Assembly: GCA_963746175.1 (NCBI GenBank)
Contig: CAVVAH010000004.1
Location: forward strand, 124,001-188,000
Source of the DNA: CAVVAH01 sp963746175
Lineage (GTDB): Bacteria; Actinomycetota; Actinomycetes; JACCUZ01
Length of the DNA stretch: 64,000 nt
Reading direction: 5' to 3'
Part shown: piece by piece, positions 55,104 to 63,294 of the stretch
How positions within the stretch are numbered: the stretch's first letter is position 1
How the letters are laid out: the number at the start of each line of letters is the position of its first letter
Position numbers and translations under genes: made by a program
Notes under the pieces: model-generated
The model's input: only the letters and a program-made list of their open reading frames with translations
Database searches by the model: none
Told to the model about the DNA's origin: nothing

Positions 55104-55901
55104 ATGCCGGTGCCGCCCCGCCAGACTCCTGCCGACCTGCTGGACGCCGCGGTGCGGCGTGACCCCGCGCGTCCGCTGCTGACGTTCTACGACGACGCGA
55201 CCGGCGAGCGCGCCGAGCTGTCCACGACGACGTTCGGCACCTGGGTCGCCAAGACCGCCAACCTGCTGCGCGACGACCTCGCCGTCGAGGCCGGCTCCAC
55301 CGTCGCGGTCGACCTGCCCTGCCACTGGCAGGCGGCCGTCTGGCTGCAGTCGGCGTGGGCGCTCGGCCTGCACGTCGTGCCCGCCGGGGGTGCGGCCGAC
55401 GTGCACGTGACGACGTACGACCCGGCCGGCCTGCCGCCCTCCGACGCCGGGGAAGTGGTCGCGCTCGGCCTCGGGCCGCTGGCGCTGCCTCGACGCGACG
55501 TGCAGCCGCCGGCCGGGACGACGCTGGACTACGACCGGGAGGTGGCCGGCCACGGCGACCGGTTCACGCCCTCCTGGCCGGTCGACGCGGAGGCCCCGGC
55601 GCTGACCACCGCCGACGGCAGCTGGACCGGAGCCGAGCTCACGGCTGCGGCGCAGGCGCAGCGGGTGCCCGGCCGTGCGCTCCTGCTCACCGAGCCGCTC
55701 ACGACGCTCACGACAGTGCTCGGCGGGCTGCTGGTCCCGCTGGCCTCTGACGTCACAGCCGTGCTCTGCCGCCACCCGGACAACCTTCGACTGCCGTCGC
55801 GCGTGGCACAGGAGGAGGTGGTGCTCGATGTGACGTCTGATGCGTCGGGTGCGCCCCGATGGGTCCCGGTTCCGGCCGGGGCTCACAGGAACGTCACCTA
55901 G
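55104..55901 (+). CDS. TIGR03089 family protein (adenylate-forming enzyme-like fragment)
   Basis: Encodes 265 residues. The family resembles the N-terminal half of acyl-CoA synthetases/AMP-ligases (PADLLDAAVRRDPARPLLTFYDDATGERAELS, WVAKTANLLRD), but the catalytic C-terminal subdomain is missing, as is normal for this family. It occurs in most actinobacteria and its function is unknown. The start appears leaderless. The LCP gene follows after 92 bases. Confidence 0.9.
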   Translation: MPVPPRQTPADLLDAAVRRDPARPLLTFYDDATGERAELSTTTFGTWVAKTANLLRDDLAVEAGSTVAVDLPCHWQAAVWLQSAWALGLHVVPAGGAADVHVTTYDPAGLPPSDAGEVVALGLGPLALPRRDVQPPAGTTLDYDREVAGHGDRFTPSWPVDAEAPALTTADGSWTGAELTAAAQAQRVPGRALLLTEPLTTLTTVLGGLLVPLASDVTAVLCRHPDNLRLPSRVAQEEVVLDVTSDASGAPRWVPVPAGAHRNVT

Positions 55902-55993
55902 ACTGGCCTGTCGACCCCTCGTCGCCCCGGCCGCTCCCGGCCGGCTGCCGCACTCCCCCGTGCCGGCCGGCGACCCGACACCGAAGGACCCTG

Positions 55994-57451
55994 GTGCAGA
56001 CGACCGCCAGACGACGGCACGCCCCGCGGGCCCGCCATGCCGCGCGGCGCGCCCTCTGGCGTCGTGTGCTGACGGTGATGGCGACGGTCCTCGCCGTGCT
56101 CCTCGTCGGCGGCACCGCGACGGCCTTCGTCGCCTACCAGCGGCTGAACGGCAACATCACGCACGACGACCTGGCGGGCCTGCTCGACGAGAAGAACCGA
56201 CCGCCGAAGGTCGCGGAGGACCCGAAGGCGAAGAACATCCTCGTGATGGGCTCGGACAAGAGGAAGGGCAAGAACGCCCTCAACGTCGAGGGCCAGCGCT
56301 CCGACACCACGATCCTCGTGCACCTCGCCGCGGACCGGAAGTCGGCCACCGCGGTGAGCATCCCGCGCGACACGATGGTCCCGATCCCGTCCTGCACGCG
56401 GAAGGACGGCACGGTCCTGCAGCCCGAGAGCATCCAGATGTTCAACGAGGCCTTCTCCCGTGCCGGTCCGGCGTGCACCATCGCCACGGTCGAGGCGCTC
56501 ACGAAGATCCGCATCGACAACTACGTCGTCGTCGACTTCACCGGCTTCAAGGACATGGTCGACGCCTTGCACGGCGTCAAGGTCTGCCTGCCCTATGCGG
56601 TCGACGACCCGCAGTCGCACCTGAACCTGTCGGCCGGCACCCACACCGTGCGGGGGCAGCAGGCGCTCGCGTACGTCCGCACCCGACACGGCCTGGGCAA
56701 CGGCTCCGACCTGTCGCGCATCGACCGGCAGCAGGCCTTCATCGGCTCGATGGTCTCCAAGGTCAAGAGCAAGGGCATCCTGCTGAACCCGGTCACGCTC
56801 TACAACTTCCTCGCGGCGGCCACGAACTCCCTGACCACCGACTTCGGCAGCATCAAGGCCATGGCCGGCCTGGCCAAGGACCTGCGGACGCTGCCCACCA
56901 AGGACGTCACGTTCCTCACGGCCCCGAACGAGCCATGGACGCAGGACCCCAACCGGGTGCAGCTCAAGGCGTCGGCCGCGACGGTGTGGCGCTCGTTGCG
57001 CTTCGACCAGCCGCTGCCCGGCAAGGGGCCGAAGCCCACGTCGAGCCCGTCCTCGACGAGCACCCCGAGCGGGCCGCCGCTGGTGACCGCGCCGGAGAAG
57101 ATCAGCGTCACGGTCCTCAACGGGTCCGGTGTCAAGGGTGCCGCCAGCGACCTCGCAGCCGAGCTCACCGCCGACGGCTTCAACGTCATCGGCGTCGGCA
57201 ACGCCGACCGCACCTACACGCAGACGACGGTGCTGCACGACCCGGCGTACGACGAGTCGGGTCGCACCGTGGGTGCCGCCATCACCGGGTCGCTGGTCCA
57301 GGAGGACATCAGCCTGGGGAGCACGCTGACGGTCGTCGTCGGCACCGACTCCCCCACCGTGGTCCCGGTCGCGGTCAGCGGCTCGACCAGCAGCCCGGAG
57401 CCGACCGAGACCCTGGACACCCGCACGGCCGACCAGAACATCTGCTCGTAG
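55994..57451 (+). CDS. LytR-CpsA-Psr (LCP) family envelope-polymer ligase
   Basis: Encodes 485 residues from GTG 55994 (AAGGA upstream). A basic cytoplasmic tail and one transmembrane helix (about 25-48) precede the LCP domain (about 80-240) with NILVMGSDKRKGKNA, RSDTTILVHL, VSIPRDTMVPIP and the Arg of YVRTRHG. The C-terminus carries a LytR_C domain (about 370-455; VTVLNGSGVKGAASDLAAEL). LCP enzymes transfer polyprenyl-linked glycopolymers onto peptidoglycan. Acceptor polymer unknown; teichoic-acid-type genes at the right edge are one candidate. Confidence 0.94.
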   Translation: MQTTARRRHAPRARHAARRALWRRVLTVMATVLAVLLVGGTATAFVAYQRLNGNITHDDLAGLLDEKNRPPKVAEDPKAKNILVMGSDKRKGKNALNVEGQRSDTTILVHLAADRKSATAVSIPRDTMVPIPSCTRKDGTVLQPESIQMFNEAFSRAGPACTIATVEALTKIRIDNYVVVDFTGFKDMVDALHGVKVCLPYAVDDPQSHLNLSAGTHTVRGQQALAYVRTRHGLGNGSDLSRIDRQQAFIGSMVSKVKSKGILLNPVTLYNFLAAATNSLTTDFGSIKAMAGLAKDLRTLPTKDVTFLTAPNEPWTQDPNRVQLKASAATVWRSLRFDQPLPGKGPKPTSSPSSTSTPSGPPLVTAPEKISVTVLNGSGVKGAASDLAAELTADGFNVIGVGNADRTYTQTTVLHDPAYDESGRTVGAAITGSLVQEDISLGSTLTVVVGTDSPTVVPVAVSGSTSSPEPTETLDTRTADQNICS

Positions 57452-57538
57452 CCCCGCCGGCGGGCTTGGGTAGTGCCCCTGCCGGCAACGTTGCTCGTCG
57501 CGAGCGGCGTTGCGCAGGATGGATGGCACGGCGGAGGA

Positions 57539-57567
57539 GCCCCGCGTAGCGGTGTTCTACGCGGGGC
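57539..57567 (+). terminator. Perfect hairpin after the LCP gene
   Basis: GCCCCGCGTAG (57539-57549) pairs with CTACGCGGGGC (57557-57567) around a 7-nt loop. It lies 88 bases after the LCP stop and before the CoA-transferase promoter. Confidence 0.65.
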
Positions 57568-57633
57568 GACGACAACACAGCCAGGCGCCGGTGCGGCGTC
57601 GCGCAGCAGGGCGAACGTTCCCGGTGGGGGTAC

Positions 57634-57639
57634 TAAAGT
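57634..57639 (+). promoter_or_regulatory. -10 box of a leaderless promoter (CoA-transferase operon)
   Basis: TAAAGT lies six bases before GTG 57646, with no ribosome-binding site between. No clear -35 box is seen. Confidence 0.5.
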
Positions 57640-57645
57640 CGCCGG

Positions 57646-58464
57646 GTGCCCACCGACGACGCAGCAGCCGCCGCCCTGCGGCCCGCAGACAAGGTCATCA
57701 GCTCGGCCGCCGAGGCGGTGGCCGACATCGGCTCCGGCAGCACGCTGGCGGTCGGCGGCTTCGGCCTGTGCGGGATCCCCAACGTCCTCATCGCCGCCCT
57801 GCACGACACGGGCGTGGACGACCTCCAGGTCGTGTCCAACAACTGCGGCGTCGACGGCTGGGGCCTCGGCGTGCTGCTCAGCGACCACCGCATCTCCCGC
57901 GTCGTCGCCTCCTACGTCGGGGAGAACAAGGAGTTCGCCCGGCAGTTCCTGTCCGGCGAGCTCGAGGTCGAGCTCACCCCGCAGGGCACGCTGGCCGAGC
58001 GGCTCCGCGCCGGCGGCGCCGGCATCCCGGCCTTCTACACCGTCACCGGCGTCGGGACCCAGGTCGCCGAGGGCGGTCTGCCCTGGCGCTACGACGCCGA
58101 CGGCAACGTCGCGCTCGCCTCGCCCGCCAAGGAGACCCGCGACTTCTCGCTGGGCGGCGCGGCCAGGACCTACGTGCTCGAGGAGTCGATCGTCACCGAC
58201 TTCGCCCTGGTGCACGCGTGGAAGGGCGACCGCTCCGGCAACCTCGTGTTCCGTGAGAGCGCCCGCAACTTCAACCCGCTCTGCGCCACCGCCGGCCGCG
58301 TGACGATCGCGCAGGTCGAGAACCTCGTCGACGTCGGTGAGATCCGGCCGGAGGACGTGCACGTCCCCGGCGTCTACGTGCAGCGGGTGGTCGACGTGGG
58401 AGTCGACGTCGAGAAGCGCATCGAACGCCGGACGACGCGGCCCCGCACCCAGCAGGAGAGCTGA
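57646..58464 (+). CDS. scoA: 3-oxoacid (succinyl-type) CoA-transferase subunit A
   Basis: Encodes 272 residues. The subunit A signature GGFGLCGIPNVLIAAL is at about 37-52, and the body follows the family to NLVFRESARNFNPLCATAGRVTIAQVENLVD. With subunit B it moves CoA from succinyl-CoA to acetoacetate or a similar 3-oxoacid in ketone-body and amino-acid breakdown. The exact acid is not fixed by sequence. The C-terminal ~20 residues are basic and extra. The stop overlaps the next start by one base (TGATG). Confidence 0.93.
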   Translation: MPTDDAAAAALRPADKVISSAAEAVADIGSGSTLAVGGFGLCGIPNVLIAALHDTGVDDLQVVSNNCGVDGWGLGVLLSDHRISRVVASYVGENKEFARQFLSGELEVELTPQGTLAERLRAGGAGIPAFYTVTGVGTQVAEGGLPWRYDADGNVALASPAKETRDFSLGGAARTYVLEESIVTDFALVHAWKGDRSGNLVFRESARNFNPLCATAGRVTIAQVENLVDVGEIRPEDVHVPGVYVQRVVDVGVDVEKRIERRTTRPRTQQES

Positions 58465-59120
58465 TGGCCCTCACCCGTGAGCAGATGGCGGCGCGGGCCG
58501 CCCTGGAGCTCGAGGACGGCCAGTACGTCAACCTCGGGATCGGCCTGCCCACCCTCGTGCCCAACTACCTGCCCGAGGGCGTGCACGTGACGCTGCAGAG
58601 CGAGAACGGCATCCTCGGCGTCGGCCCGTACCCGTTCGAGGGCGAGGAGGACGCCGACCTCATCAACGCCGGCAAGGAGACCGTGACGCTGCTGCCCGGC
58701 GCCTCCTTCTTCGACTCGGCCACGTCGTTCGGCATGATCCGCGGCGGCCACATCGACGCCGCGATCCTGGGGGCGATGCAGGTGTCCGCCGGCGGCGACC
58801 TGGCGAACTGGATGATCCCCGGGAAGATGGTCAAGGGGATGGGCGGAGCCATGGACCTCGTGCACGGCGCGAAGCGCGTCGTCGTGGTGATGGAGCACGT
58901 CGCCAAGGACGGCACCCACAAGATCGTCGACGAGTGCTCGCTGCCCTACACGGGTCGCGGCGTCGTCGACCGGATCATCACCGACCTCGCGGTCGTCGAC
59001 GTCACGGACGACGGCCTGGTGCTGCGCGAGCTCGCACCGGGCGTCACCGTCGACGACGTGCGCGCGGCCACCGGTGCGCCGCTCGACGTACCGGCCGAGC
59101 CCGCGACGATGCAGCAGTGA
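58464..59120 (+). CDS. scoB: 3-oxoacid CoA-transferase subunit B
   Basis: Encodes 218 residues. The catalytic Glu lies in the motif SENGILGVGPYP near residue 45 and forms the CoA thioester intermediate; GLPTLVPNYLP precedes it. Its overlap with scoA points to a stoichiometric heterotetramer. The remaining motifs (GAMQVSAGGDLANWMIPGKMVKGMGGAMDLVHGAK) are typical. The next gene, encoding a membrane protein, starts 10 bases downstream but has no clear functional link. Confidence 0.95.
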   Translation: MALTREQMAARAALELEDGQYVNLGIGLPTLVPNYLPEGVHVTLQSENGILGVGPYPFEGEEDADLINAGKETVTLLPGASFFDSATSFGMIRGGHIDAAILGAMQVSAGGDLANWMIPGKMVKGMGGAMDLVHGAKRVVVVMEHVAKDGTHKIVDECSLPYTGRGVVDRIITDLAVVDVTDDGLVLRELAPGVTVDDVRAATGAPLDVPAEPATMQQ

Positions 59121-59130
59121 CCCTGTCCTC

Positions 59131-60702
59131 GTGAGCACGACCACCACGACGCCGGCCGCTCCGGCGGAGCCCGCCGACGACGCGCGCCGCCGTACCTTCC
59201 TGCCCGGACTGCCCACCTGGGTCATGGGGCTGCTGCTGGTGCTGCTGCACCTGGCGGTGACCTTCCAGGTGCGTCCCGCGCCGCGGTGGAACGACGGCAT
59301 CTTCGTGCTGAACCGGGCCCGGGACTTCCCGCACGTGCCGCTCGACCACCACTCCCTGCGGATCGGGAACATCATCCCGGTCCGCGGGCTGCTCGAGGTA
59401 TTCGGCTACGGCCAGTGGTCCTACTACACCTGGCCGTTCGTGACGGGCGTCCTGCTGGTCGTGGCCGTCTTCGCCCTGGGTGTCGTGCTCTTCGACCGCT
59501 GGACGGCGGCTGTGGCGACCGTGCTCCTCGTCGTCCACCCGGTGCTCGTCGACACCGTCATCAAGGCGGGCAGCGAGCGGATGACGAGCTGGCAGCTGCT
59601 CCCGGACATCCCCTCGACGGCGTTCATCACCCTCGGCTTCGCACTGCTGCTCGGCGCAGCCCAGCGACACGGCCCCGACGGCCCGCCGGCGCGGCCGGGT
59701 GACGCCGCCCCGACCTGGTGGTTCCTGCTGGCCGGATTCTGCTTCGGCTGGGCCTACCTGGTGCGCGAGCTGTCGGTCTTCTTCTACCCGCTGCTGGTGG
59801 TCGCCCTGGTCGCCTGGCACCTTCCTTTGCGGCGATGGGTGCAGGTCGCCGTCCCGATGCTCGGCTGCCTGGTGCTGGAGCTGGTGCTGGCCCAGTGGGC
59901 GCACGGCGACCCGCTGGCCCGGCTGAAGATCGACAGCGAGCACGGCAGCGCCCCGCTGAAGCCCCTCACCCGCGAGGACGCGCTGCTCCGCTTCCCGCAC
60001 ATCGTCGAGGTCTACCCCGGGACCACGGTCGTGCTGGCCACGCTCGTGCTCACCGCCGTGGGCGCGGTCGTCGTACGGCGCAGGCAGCACGTCCTCCTGC
60101 TGGGCTGGTTCCTCGTGGTCTGGGTCCCGCTCACCCTCGTGTCCGGGCTCATCGACCCGGGGTTCATCAGGATCAACGCGTCGCTGATGCGCTACTGGAT
60201 CCCCGTGCTGCCGGCCCTGGTGCTCGGGGCCGCGGGCTTCGTGGCCTGGCTCCTGGCACTGGTCCGTCGTCGGCTGCCGGCGGACCGGCGTTTCCTCGGC
60301 GTCGGGCTGACTGCCCTCGTCGCCCTGACCGGCCTCGTGGCCGCCGTCCTCCCGGTCGTCAAGGTCGTGGAGCGCAACCCGCGCGACGACGCGTGGAACG
60401 CGGTGCGCGCCTACCTGCACCGGCACGACGCGCGGATCGACACGGTCATCACCGACGACCGCGACGCCCTCGTGCTCGGCATCTACAGCCGCGAGCCGGT
60501 GGGCGGCGACCTCGTCGTGCACACCGGTGTCGAGAAGGTCGGCCACGCCCTGAAGGCACCGCCCGAGTCACCGGGCGACCCGGGCACCTACCTGATCTGG
60601 ACCCCGGGCCTCTCCCGCAAGCGCCCGCACGAGTCGGACGGCTGGACGCTGGTGCTCAAGGAGTTCCAGCTGCACGTCTACGCGCCGACGACACCGTCCT
60701 GA
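59131..60702 (+). CDS. Multi-pass membrane protein, GT39/ArnT-like
   Basis: Encodes 523 residues from GTG 59131. About ten transmembrane helices follow a short cytoplasmic N-terminus. An early exported loop carries RWNDGIFVLNRARDFPHVPLDHHSLRIG, similar in position to the acidic loop of lipid-linked-sugar glycosyltransferases of the GT39 group. The C-terminal segment (HDARIDTVITDDRDALVLGIY) is exported and soluble. Donor and acceptor are not known. Its 3' end overlaps the convergent small membrane gene by 25 bases. Confidence 0.78.
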   Translation: MSTTTTTPAAPAEPADDARRRTFLPGLPTWVMGLLLVLLHLAVTFQVRPAPRWNDGIFVLNRARDFPHVPLDHHSLRIGNIIPVRGLLEVFGYGQWSYYTWPFVTGVLLVVAVFALGVVLFDRWTAAVATVLLVVHPVLVDTVIKAGSERMTSWQLLPDIPSTAFITLGFALLLGAAQRHGPDGPPARPGDAAPTWWFLLAGFCFGWAYLVRELSVFFYPLLVVALVAWHLPLRRWVQVAVPMLGCLVLELVLAQWAHGDPLARLKIDSEHGSAPLKPLTREDALLRFPHIVEVYPGTTVVLATLVLTAVGAVVVRRRQHVLLLGWFLVVWVPLTLVSGLIDPGFIRINASLMRYWIPVLPALVLGAAGFVAWLLALVRRRLPADRRFLGVGLTALVALTGLVAAVLPVVKVVERNPRDDAWNAVRAYLHRHDARIDTVITDDRDALVLGIYSREPVGGDLVVHTGVEKVGHALKAPPESPGDPGTYLIWTPGLSRKRPHESDGWTLVLKEFQLHVYAPTTPS

Positions 60703-61115
60703 GCCACCGGCTCGCGCCGCCCAGCCCGCAGCACGTCCCGGGACCGCAGCGCCGCCAGCACGCCCACGACGGTCAGGGCCAGCACGAAGGCGACCTGGAA
60801 CGCCCGCTGCGGGCCGGTCAGCGCGTCGTCGCCGTAGCCGCCGTCGAAGAAGCCGGAGACCACCCCCAGCAGCAGCGCGGCGGCGACCAGGCCCGAACCG
60901 GCCAGCGCGAGCGGACGGCGCCGCGACGCGGCCGCGGCGGCCAACACGAGCTGGGCCACCGACATCGGCCACGGGATCGACAGCCGGCCGTCCGGGCCGA
61001 GCGCGGTGGCGTAGTCCGGGCTCAGGTCACCCGTCACGGCCACCACGGCGCCGAGCAGCGACAGGGCGGTCAGGGTCACCACGGCGACCGGAACGGTCAG
61101 GCGGGTCGTTCTCAT
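60678..61115 (-). CDS. Small membrane protein of unknown function
   Basis: Encodes 145 residues with four predicted transmembrane helices. The ATG at 61115 has AAGGA about seven bases upstream; a GTG two codons earlier is also possible. No known family was recognised. A Gly/Asp-rich loop (FFDGGYGDDALTG) lies between helices 3 and 4. It is convergent with the GT39-like gene. Confidence 0.65.
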   Translation of the reverse strand: MRTTRLTVPVAVVTLTALSLLGAVVAVTGDLSPDYATALGPDGRLSIPWPMSVAQLVLAAAAASRRRPLALAGSGLVAAALLLGVVSGFFDGGYGDDALTGPQRAFQVAFVLALTVVGVLAALRSRDVLRAGRREPVAQDGVVGA

Positions 61116-61226
61116 CGGCACATCCTTCGCTCCTCGTTCGGGACCACTTCAGCAGACCCGGTCCTGCTTGGTACGCACTTGCGGCCGGCTTGGGCCGGCT
61201 GCGGGACCAGGCCGCGGACCGAGCAC

Positions 61227-61232
61227 TAGATT
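61227..61232 (+). promoter_or_regulatory. -10 box of a leaderless promoter (oxidoreductase)
   Basis: TAGATT lies seven bases before ATG 61240, and no ribosome-binding site is present. Confidence 0.45.
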
Positions 61233-61239
61233 CGCCGCC

Positions 61240-62112
61240 ATGTCACGGGTCGCGTTCGTCGGACTGGGCCGGATGGGCCGCGGGATGGCCGGTCGCCTGC
61301 TCGACGCCGGGCACCAGGTCGTGGTGCACAACCGGACGCCGGAGCGGGCCGACGACCTGCTGGCTCGCGGGGCGCTGTGGGCCGACAGCCCCGCCTCGGC
61401 CGCCCTCGACGCGGACGCGGTCGTCGTGATGGTGAGCGACGACGAGGCGTCCCGCCGGGTCTGGACCGCGCCGGACGGCGTCCTGGCGGGAGCACCGGCC
61501 CAGGGGGCACTGGCGGTGGAGTGCTCGACCCTGTCCAGCGGCTGGGTCCGCGACCTGGCCGCCGCGGTGCGGGCCCGCGGCCTGCGCTACCTCGACTGCC
61601 CGGTCACCGGCCTCCCCGAGGCGGCCGCCGACGGCGCCCTGACCCTGCTGGTCGGGGCCGACCCGGCCGACCTGGCCGCCGCGGAGCCGGTGCTGGCACC
61701 GCTGTCGGGCGAGCGACTGCACTTCGGTCCGGTCGGTGCCGGCACGGCGTACAAGCTGGTCGTCAACCTCATGGGCGCGGTCCAGATCGCCGGCGCCGCG
61801 GAAGGGCTGGCCCTGGCCGAGCGCGCTGGGCTCGACCTCGACCAGGTCGCCCGGGCGATCGCTGCCGGCCAGGCGGCCAGCCCCCAGGTGGTGCGCAACA
61901 GCCGCCGGATGGCCGACGGCGACCACGACGAGGTGGTCTTCTCCGGCCGGCTGCGGCGCAAGGACGCGGCGTACGCCGTGGCGCTGGCCGACGAGCTCGG
62001 AATCGGTGCGCCGTTCGGCCGGACCGCTCTCGATGGGCTGGACCGGCTGCTCGCCGCCGGGCTCGGCGACCGCAACGAGAGCAGCATCATCGAGATCGCC
62101 CGCCGAGCCTGA
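61240..62112 (+). CDS. NAD(P)-dependent beta-hydroxyacid dehydrogenase-type oxidoreductase
   Basis: Encodes 290 residues. The Rossmann motif VGLGRMGRGMAGRLLDAGH opens the protein; the conserved substrate loop reads LDCPVTGLPEAAADG. The putative catalytic Lys is in GAGTAYKLVVNLMG near residue 170. This is the 3-hydroxyisobutyrate dehydrogenase/glyoxylate reductase superfamily; the substrate is not known. ATG 61240 was preferred over the longer frame because the fold begins there. It is convergent with the glycosyltransferase on the right. Confidence 0.9.
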   Translation: MSRVAFVGLGRMGRGMAGRLLDAGHQVVVHNRTPERADDLLARGALWADSPASAALDADAVVVMVSDDEASRRVWTAPDGVLAGAPAQGALAVECSTLSSGWVRDLAAAVRARGLRYLDCPVTGLPEAAADGALTLLVGADPADLAAAEPVLAPLSGERLHFGPVGAGTAYKLVVNLMGAVQIAGAAEGLALAERAGLDLDQVARAIAAGQAASPQVVRNSRRMADGDHDEVVFSGRLRRKDAAYAVALADELGIGAPFGRTALDGLDRLLAAGLGDRNESSIIEIARRA

Positions 62113-62142
62113 CGGCCCGGCGTCGCCTCGGCACGCGGTCCC

Positions 62143-63294
62143 TCAGCGCTCGACGAGCGCGAAGACGGCCTCCCACTGGGCGAGCACCTGGTCCGGCGCG
62201 AAGCGCGTGATGCTCGTCCGGGCCGCCGCGCCGTAGGCGCGACGCAAGGCCTCGTCGCCCATCAGCCGGTCGAGCCCGTCGGCCAGGGCGTCGACGTTGC
62301 GCGGCGGCACCACGATGCCGTCGACGCCGTCGGTCACCATCTCGCGCACCCCCGGCGCGCAGTCGAAGGCGACCACGGCGAGCCCGCACGCCATGCCCTC
62401 GGCGAGTGCCATCGGCAGGCCCTCGTGGATCGACGAGAGGGCGAACACCGACGACCCGACCAGGGCCTGCTCGATGTCGTCGGCCAGGCCGGGCAGCTCC
62501 ACCCGGCCGGCCAGCCCGACCGCGGCGGCCTGCTTCTCCAGCGCGCCCTGCAGCGGCCCGGTGCCGTAGATCCGCAGCACCCAGTCCGGGTGCCGGTCGG
62601 CGACCTTCGCGAAGGCGTCGACCAGCCGGTCGTAGCCCTTCTCGGGGGCCAGCCGGCCGGCGGCGACGACGGCGGGGTTGGTCAGGTCGCTCGAGCGCTC
62701 CGGGTAGAACGACAGCGAGTTGTGCATGACCCCGACGTTGTTGAACCCCTCGAGCTCGAAGCGCGAGGCGTCGTGCTCCGTGAGCAGCAGCAGCAGGTCG
62801 ACGTCGCGGTACCACTGCTGGACCCGTTCCCAGCGGGTCGAGCCGAGGGTGGCGTCGAACGACTCGTGGCTCATGCCGATGACGTGCAGGTGGTCGGTCT
62901 CGGCCGGCCCGACCCAGTTCATCGACCAGATCTGCATGCACACCACGACGCCGTCGTCGACCTCGGCGAACACCGCCGACAGCCGGTCGACCGCGGCCCG
63001 GCGGGCGGTGTCGTGCGCCTCGCGGGCAGCTCGGACCCTCGGGTCGAGACGGGCCTTGAGGCCGGTCGCCTTGGGCGCCGCGGGTTCCCTCTCCTCGTTG
63101 AGGGTCAGCCACCGGTAGGGCCGGTGCCCGTAGTCGTGGACCTCGACGGCGTGCTGGATCCCGACGACGGTGACGCGGTGACCTCGCTCGTGCAGCATCG
63201 TCGCGAGGTTGTGGGTCACCCGCTGGACGCCGCCGAGCTCCTCGACGTTGTTGGCGACGAGGAAGACGTCGCGCGGCCGGTCGGTCCGCGTCAC
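62143..63294 (-). CDS. GT4-family glycosyltransferase
   Basis: Encodes 383 residues from GTG 63294, which overlaps the upstream transferase stop by 4 nt. The N-terminal domain opens FLVANNVEELGGVQRVTHNLATMLHERGH. The donor domain has AAGRLAPEKGYDRLVDAFA, RIYGTGPLQGALE and the EX7E motif HEGLPMALAEGMACG. Because it is coupled to a CDP-glycerol transferase, a role in glycosylating a teichoic-acid-type polymer is likely but unproven. Confidence 0.9.
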   Translation of the reverse strand: MTRTDRPRDVFLVANNVEELGGVQRVTHNLATMLHERGHRVTVVGIQHAVEVHDYGHRPYRWLTLNEEREPAAPKATGLKARLDPRVRAAREAHDTARRAAVDRLSAVFAEVDDGVVVCMQIWSMNWVGPAETDHLHVIGMSHESFDATLGSTRWERVQQWYRDVDLLLLLTEHDASRFELEGFNNVGVMHNSLSFYPERSSDLTNPAVVAAGRLAPEKGYDRLVDAFAKVADRHPDWVLRIYGTGPLQGALEKQAAAVGLAGRVELPGLADDIEQALVGSSVFALSSIHEGLPMALAEGMACGLAVVAFDCAPGVREMVTDGVDGIVVPPRNVDALADGLDRLMGDEALRRAYGAAARTSITRFAPDQVLAQWEAVFALVER

